Shown: positions 5,604-7,576 of the stretch, piece by piece
How positions within the stretch are numbered: position 1 is the stretch's first letter
Layout: each line of letters begins with the position of its first letter
Origin: Planctomycetota bacterium
GTDB lineage: Bacteria; Planctomycetota; Phycisphaerae; WQYP01
Direction of reading: 5' to 3'
DNA length: 7,576 bases
NCBI GenBank assembly: GCA_021805585.1
Contig: JAJZEY010000531.1
Coordinates: 1 to 7,576, forward strand
Position numbers and translations under genes: made by a program
Notes under the pieces: model-generated
The model's input: only the letters and a program-made list of their open reading frames with translations
Told to the model about the DNA's origin: nothing
The model's database searches: none

Positions 5604-6287
5604 TTATGGCGCGTAGCTGTACATATAGTCGGAAGTTGTTAACGGTGCGCTGTAGGTTCCACTGGTATTGTATTGTGTTCCCAAGCTGTAGAAGAAGGCT
5701 CCATGGCCGTTGGAAATCGCGGGAGGTAATGTAAACGCTGTGCCGTTGGCGGTGCCAGTGGTGAGTACGAATACGGCGTTGACAGGCGTAGCGAATTTAT
5801 AGAATGTTACGCCGCTGACAGGCCATAGCTGCCCGCTTCCGGGAGGAGGCGGAGGAGGTGTTGGCGGCGGGCAATATTGAATCGGATTGCCGAACCCGTC
5901 CAGAACTTCGCATACGCCGGTCAGTTGGCTGGTTCCACCCGGCGCGGAGAAGGAGCTGGTAACCACATTTTGTGCGGGCAACTGGGAAAGCACATTGGAG
6001 TGGATTTGCCATTTAGAACCGGCAATCTGATACGCGTGCATGAGCTGATAGTCCGCCAGAAAATCCGCCATGTTGTCCGGATAAACGCCCGTTTTATGAT
6101 GATACCAGTTCAAAGCAGACTTCAAATTGTGCAGTTCCATTTTGGTTAATCGAATCTGGGAATTCGCCTGCACCTGCATGCCCACAGCCAGCGCGATGCC
6201 GATTAAAATAAAGATGATCAGAATCACCACCAGCATTTCAATAAGGGTGAACCCTTTGTTTTTTCGTTTCTGGCCGAATGATTGCAT
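5604..6287 (-). CDS. Pseudopilin with type IV prepilin-like leader (type II secretion / pilin-like family)
   Basis: 227 aa. It starts MQSFGQKRKNKG, a 12-residue basic leader, followed by FTLIEMLVVILIIFILIGIA. Expected cleavage is between G12 and F13, with E17 at mature position +5. The hydrophobic helix runs to about residue 38. The following helix and loop (LTKMELHNLKSALNWYHHKTGVYP) are typical of type II secretion GspG/GspH-like pseudopilins, which assemble at the inner membrane after processing by a prepilin peptidase. DGFGNPIQY at 130-138 is followed by a proline-rich loop at 140-149 and a Thr/Ser/Gly-rich end. The ATG at 6287 is chosen because AGAGG lies 6 bases upstream; the next ATG, at 6293, touches that site, and a still longer 270-aa version begins with an unlikely extension. 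Many planctomycete genomes carry scattered pseudopilin genes of unclear partner system, so the exact role is open. Confidence 0.88.
   Translation of the reverse strand: MQSFGQKRKNKGFTLIEMLVVILIIFILIGIALAVGMQVQANSQIRLTKMELHNLKSALNWYHHKTGVYPDNMADFLADYQLMHAYQIAGSKWQIHSNVLSQLPAQNVVTSSFSAPGGTSQLTGVCEVLDGFGNPIQYCPPPTPPPPPPGSGQLWPVSGVTFYKFATPVNAVFVLTTGTANGTAFTLPPAISNGHGAFFYSLGTQYNTSGTYSAPLTTSDYMYSYAP
5841..5872 (-). repeat. Low-complexity tract coding a polyproline loop
   Basis: A purine/GC-rich run of GGAGGC- and GGCGGC-like units on the plus strand encodes the CPPPTPPPPPPG loop of the pseudopilin (about residues 139-150). Such tracts are prone to slippage; in-frame length variation between strains would be expected. 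Confidence 0.6.
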
Positions 6288-6293
6288 ATGCAT

Positions 6294-6473
6294 CCTCTTT
6301 TGAATTCCGCCGCCGGTTCGCGTCGCGTTTGGCACCACACCCTTGAAGGCATTCCGTGCCGCTGGAGTGTGGCTGGCGCGGCGATTTTGCGTGTGCCGAT
6401 AGATACGGAAAGGCAAATCGCATTTCCTGTCCGCATCATCCGCCCGAAAAATCTCCGGCCGTCTGATGTTATG
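6294..6473. other. Spacer between the GT9 and pseudopilin genes
   Basis: These 180 bases contain the pseudopilin ribosome site (AGAGG at 6294-6298 region) and no other clear signal. I see neither a good intrinsic terminator for the GT9 gene nor a clear promoter for the pseudopilin gene, so the two may be co-transcribed. Confidence 0.35.
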
Positions 6474-7376
6474 TTACGCTGGTTGCCCCTCTGCGAGTAG
6501 CCACGGGAGCTGATTTTCCGCCGCCAGAAGCAGGCCATTGGCCGTCGGCGCGGCCACCACGCGAACCTGCGGACCAATTGGGGACCATTGCCGCGGATCG
6601 CCCGCCGAAAAAAGGGTCAGGGTTGGCAAGCCCAAAGCTGCGGAAACATGGCCCAGGCCGCTGTCATTGCCTATAAAACCTGCTGCGGATTCAAAGATGT
6701 CAAGCAAATGATCGATTGTTTCGCATTTATAAATTATCAGATCGGCCTTCAGGCGGGCGATTTCAGCCGATGAAAATTTTTCCATCTCCACCGGCCCAAG
6801 CATAAAAGCCGCTCGGCGACCAGAATCGCAAACCTGTCGCGCTAAGGCGATAAAATGCGTTATCGGAAGGCATTTGTGTCGGCTGCCCGCACCGGGAGCC
6901 AGAATGATTGGACCGGTGCCATTTCGACGTGTGGGTGGAACGGTTGCTGGCGGAAGGTGCAATGCCGGCAGTTGCCGCCGATGAAATTCCGGAACGCTGC
7001 AGGCGAATTCCGGTGGCGGCCGGGGTTGAAAAAAATAGATTTGGGCAGTGGACGCTTGCCGGGCGTTTATGGACCAATTATCCTCCCCGTTTCCGACAGC
7101 GCTGACCAGCAGATCGCAATTGGCCCATTCCGGAATAGGGGCCATATTCCCCTTTGCGCTGCCTGGTTCAGGCCTGGCAAACCAGCGAGCGTGATCACCA
7201 GAATCACCGTCCGCCCATGCCTCGGCAAGTTTCATCCGTACCAGCATCCGACCGAAATCCGTCCGCATGACCACCGTGCGGCGGCACTCCGGCCACCGCG
7301 CCTGAAGGCTTCGCAACAATGGCGCAAGCAGGACTGTGTCTCCCAACGCGCCGGCATGAACCAGGGTAATTCGCAT
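6474..7376 (-). CDS. Glycosyltransferase family 9 (heptosyltransferase-like) protein
   Basis: 300 aa. GT9 enzymes transfer ADP-activated heptose, or a related sugar, to the LPS core or other surface glycans at the cytoplasmic face of the inner membrane. Seen: HAGALGDTVLLAPLLRSL at 7-24, with GD at 12-13 as in the family's N-terminal acceptor motif; ILAPGAGSRHKCLPITHF at 158-175, with K168 where the family has its conserved donor-site lysine; and GNDSGLGHVSAALGLP at 236-251, followed by LFSAGDPRQWSP, the family's C-terminal signature with D238 and H243. Length is a little short of E. coli WaaC/WaaF. The ATG at 7376 has only a weak ribosome site but lies 4 bases after a stop codon of the gene before it, which suggests translational coupling in an envelope glycan operon. 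Donor and acceptor cannot be told from sequence. Confidence 0.87.
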   Translation of the reverse strand: MRITLVHAGALGDTVLLAPLLRSLQARWPECRRTVVMRTDFGRMLVRMKLAEAWADGDSGDHARWFARPEPGSAKGNMAPIPEWANCDLLVSAVGNGEDNWSINARQASTAQIYFFQPRPPPEFACSVPEFHRRQLPALHLPPATVPPTRRNGTGPIILAPGAGSRHKCLPITHFIALARQVCDSGRRAAFMLGPVEMEKFSSAEIARLKADLIIYKCETIDHLLDIFESAAGFIGNDSGLGHVSAALGLPTLTLFSAGDPRQWSPIGPQVRVVAAPTANGLLLAAENQLPWLLAEGQPA

Positions 7377-7380
7377 GGGC

Positions 7381-7575
7381 TTATTTTACCGCAATGGCAC
7401 GTTTATGCCCGGCTGGGACAGCAGACTGCCGAAAGAATTTATCCCACCGTCCAGATCGGTAAAGTTGGAAGTGCCAGCAGCACAGGGCGGCCGAGGAATA
7501 TAGCCGGGAAAAACGTACCAAAGCTTTCGTGCCCTCCGCCAAGCGTCGGCGGGCGGAAGCAGGTAAATCGCAATC
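7381..7575 (-). CDS. 3' end of an upstream gene, partial, unidentified
   Basis: A minus-strand frame open from the right edge ends at TAA (7383..7381), 4 bases before the GT9 ATG. The last 64 residues are basic and aromatic, including VRFSRLYSSAALCCWHFQLY and GRWDKFF, ending RAIAVK. Such an end is loosely reminiscent of LPS kinase or lipid/sugar-transferase C-termini, but I cannot name it. A second minus-strand frame is also open from the edge to TAA at 7388..7386 and cannot be excluded; base use at third codon positions does not decide between them. Either choice implies a gene abutting the GT9 gene in the same direction. Confidence 0.35.
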   Translation of the reverse strand, partial: DCDLPASARRRLAEGTKALVRFSRLYSSAALCCWHFQLYRSGRWDKFFRQSAVPAGHKRAIAVK

Positions 7576-7576
7576 G

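Noticed and set aside
6288..6416. N-terminal extension of the pseudopilin to a 270-aa version
   Set aside because: A prepilin leader should be short; the ribosome site AGAGG before 6287 gives the expected 12-residue leader.
1..7576. CRISPR arrays, tRNA genes, transposases, phage genes
   Set aside because: No regularly spaced repeats, cloverleaf or TTCGANTC-type tRNA pattern, terminal inverted repeats or transposase motifs were seen on either strand.

Overview
The window most likely comes from a Planctomycetota bacterium, possibly a Phycisphaerae-like one. The DNA is moderately GC-rich. The evidence is an ImuA-type protein of the planctomycete style, pseudopilin-type proteins with a GFTLIE leader, and a family 9 glycosyltransferase next to a second envelope-like reading frame. 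The phylum assignment is inferred from protein character, not from a marker gene. Five complete genes are supported, four on the minus strand and one on the plus strand, and a sixth gene is cut by the right edge.

Left part (1-1292): imuA (minus) encodes the RecA-like accessory protein of the ImuA-ImuB-DnaE2 mutagenic translesion synthesis cassette. Its partners would lie beyond the left edge. A 311-base divergent spacer holds a candidate imuA promoter. An 8-base direct repeat (GTTAGGTT, repeat period 11) sits at its -10 region and looks like a LexA-type operator. The same spacer feeds a plus-strand gene for a small secreted protein (1293-1622) of unknown function.

Middle (1623-4788): gcvP (minus) encodes a full-length single-chain glycine dehydrogenase, the P-protein of the glycine cleavage system. 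It starts with GTG behind a good ribosome binding site and a TATAAT box. No gcvT, gcvH or glycine riboswitch is visible. Upstream of it are several hairpins, two followed by T-runs on the minus strand, that probably terminate transcription from the next gene.

Right part (4789-7576): two related minus-strand genes follow. One encodes a canonical pseudopilin (227 aa, GFTLIE leader). The other encodes a shorter paralogue (177 aa) that keeps the fold signature (FLAxYQ, DGFGxPIxY) but has lost the prepilin peptidase site. Upstream of them is a GT9 heptosyltransferase-like gene, preceded with almost no gap by the 3' end of another minus-strand gene. These two probably form an envelope glycan or LPS operon.

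No RNA gene, CRISPR array, insertion sequence or phage gene was seen. The most interesting points are the direct-repeat operator at imuA, the small secreted protein sharing that control region, and the leaderless pseudopilin paralogue.
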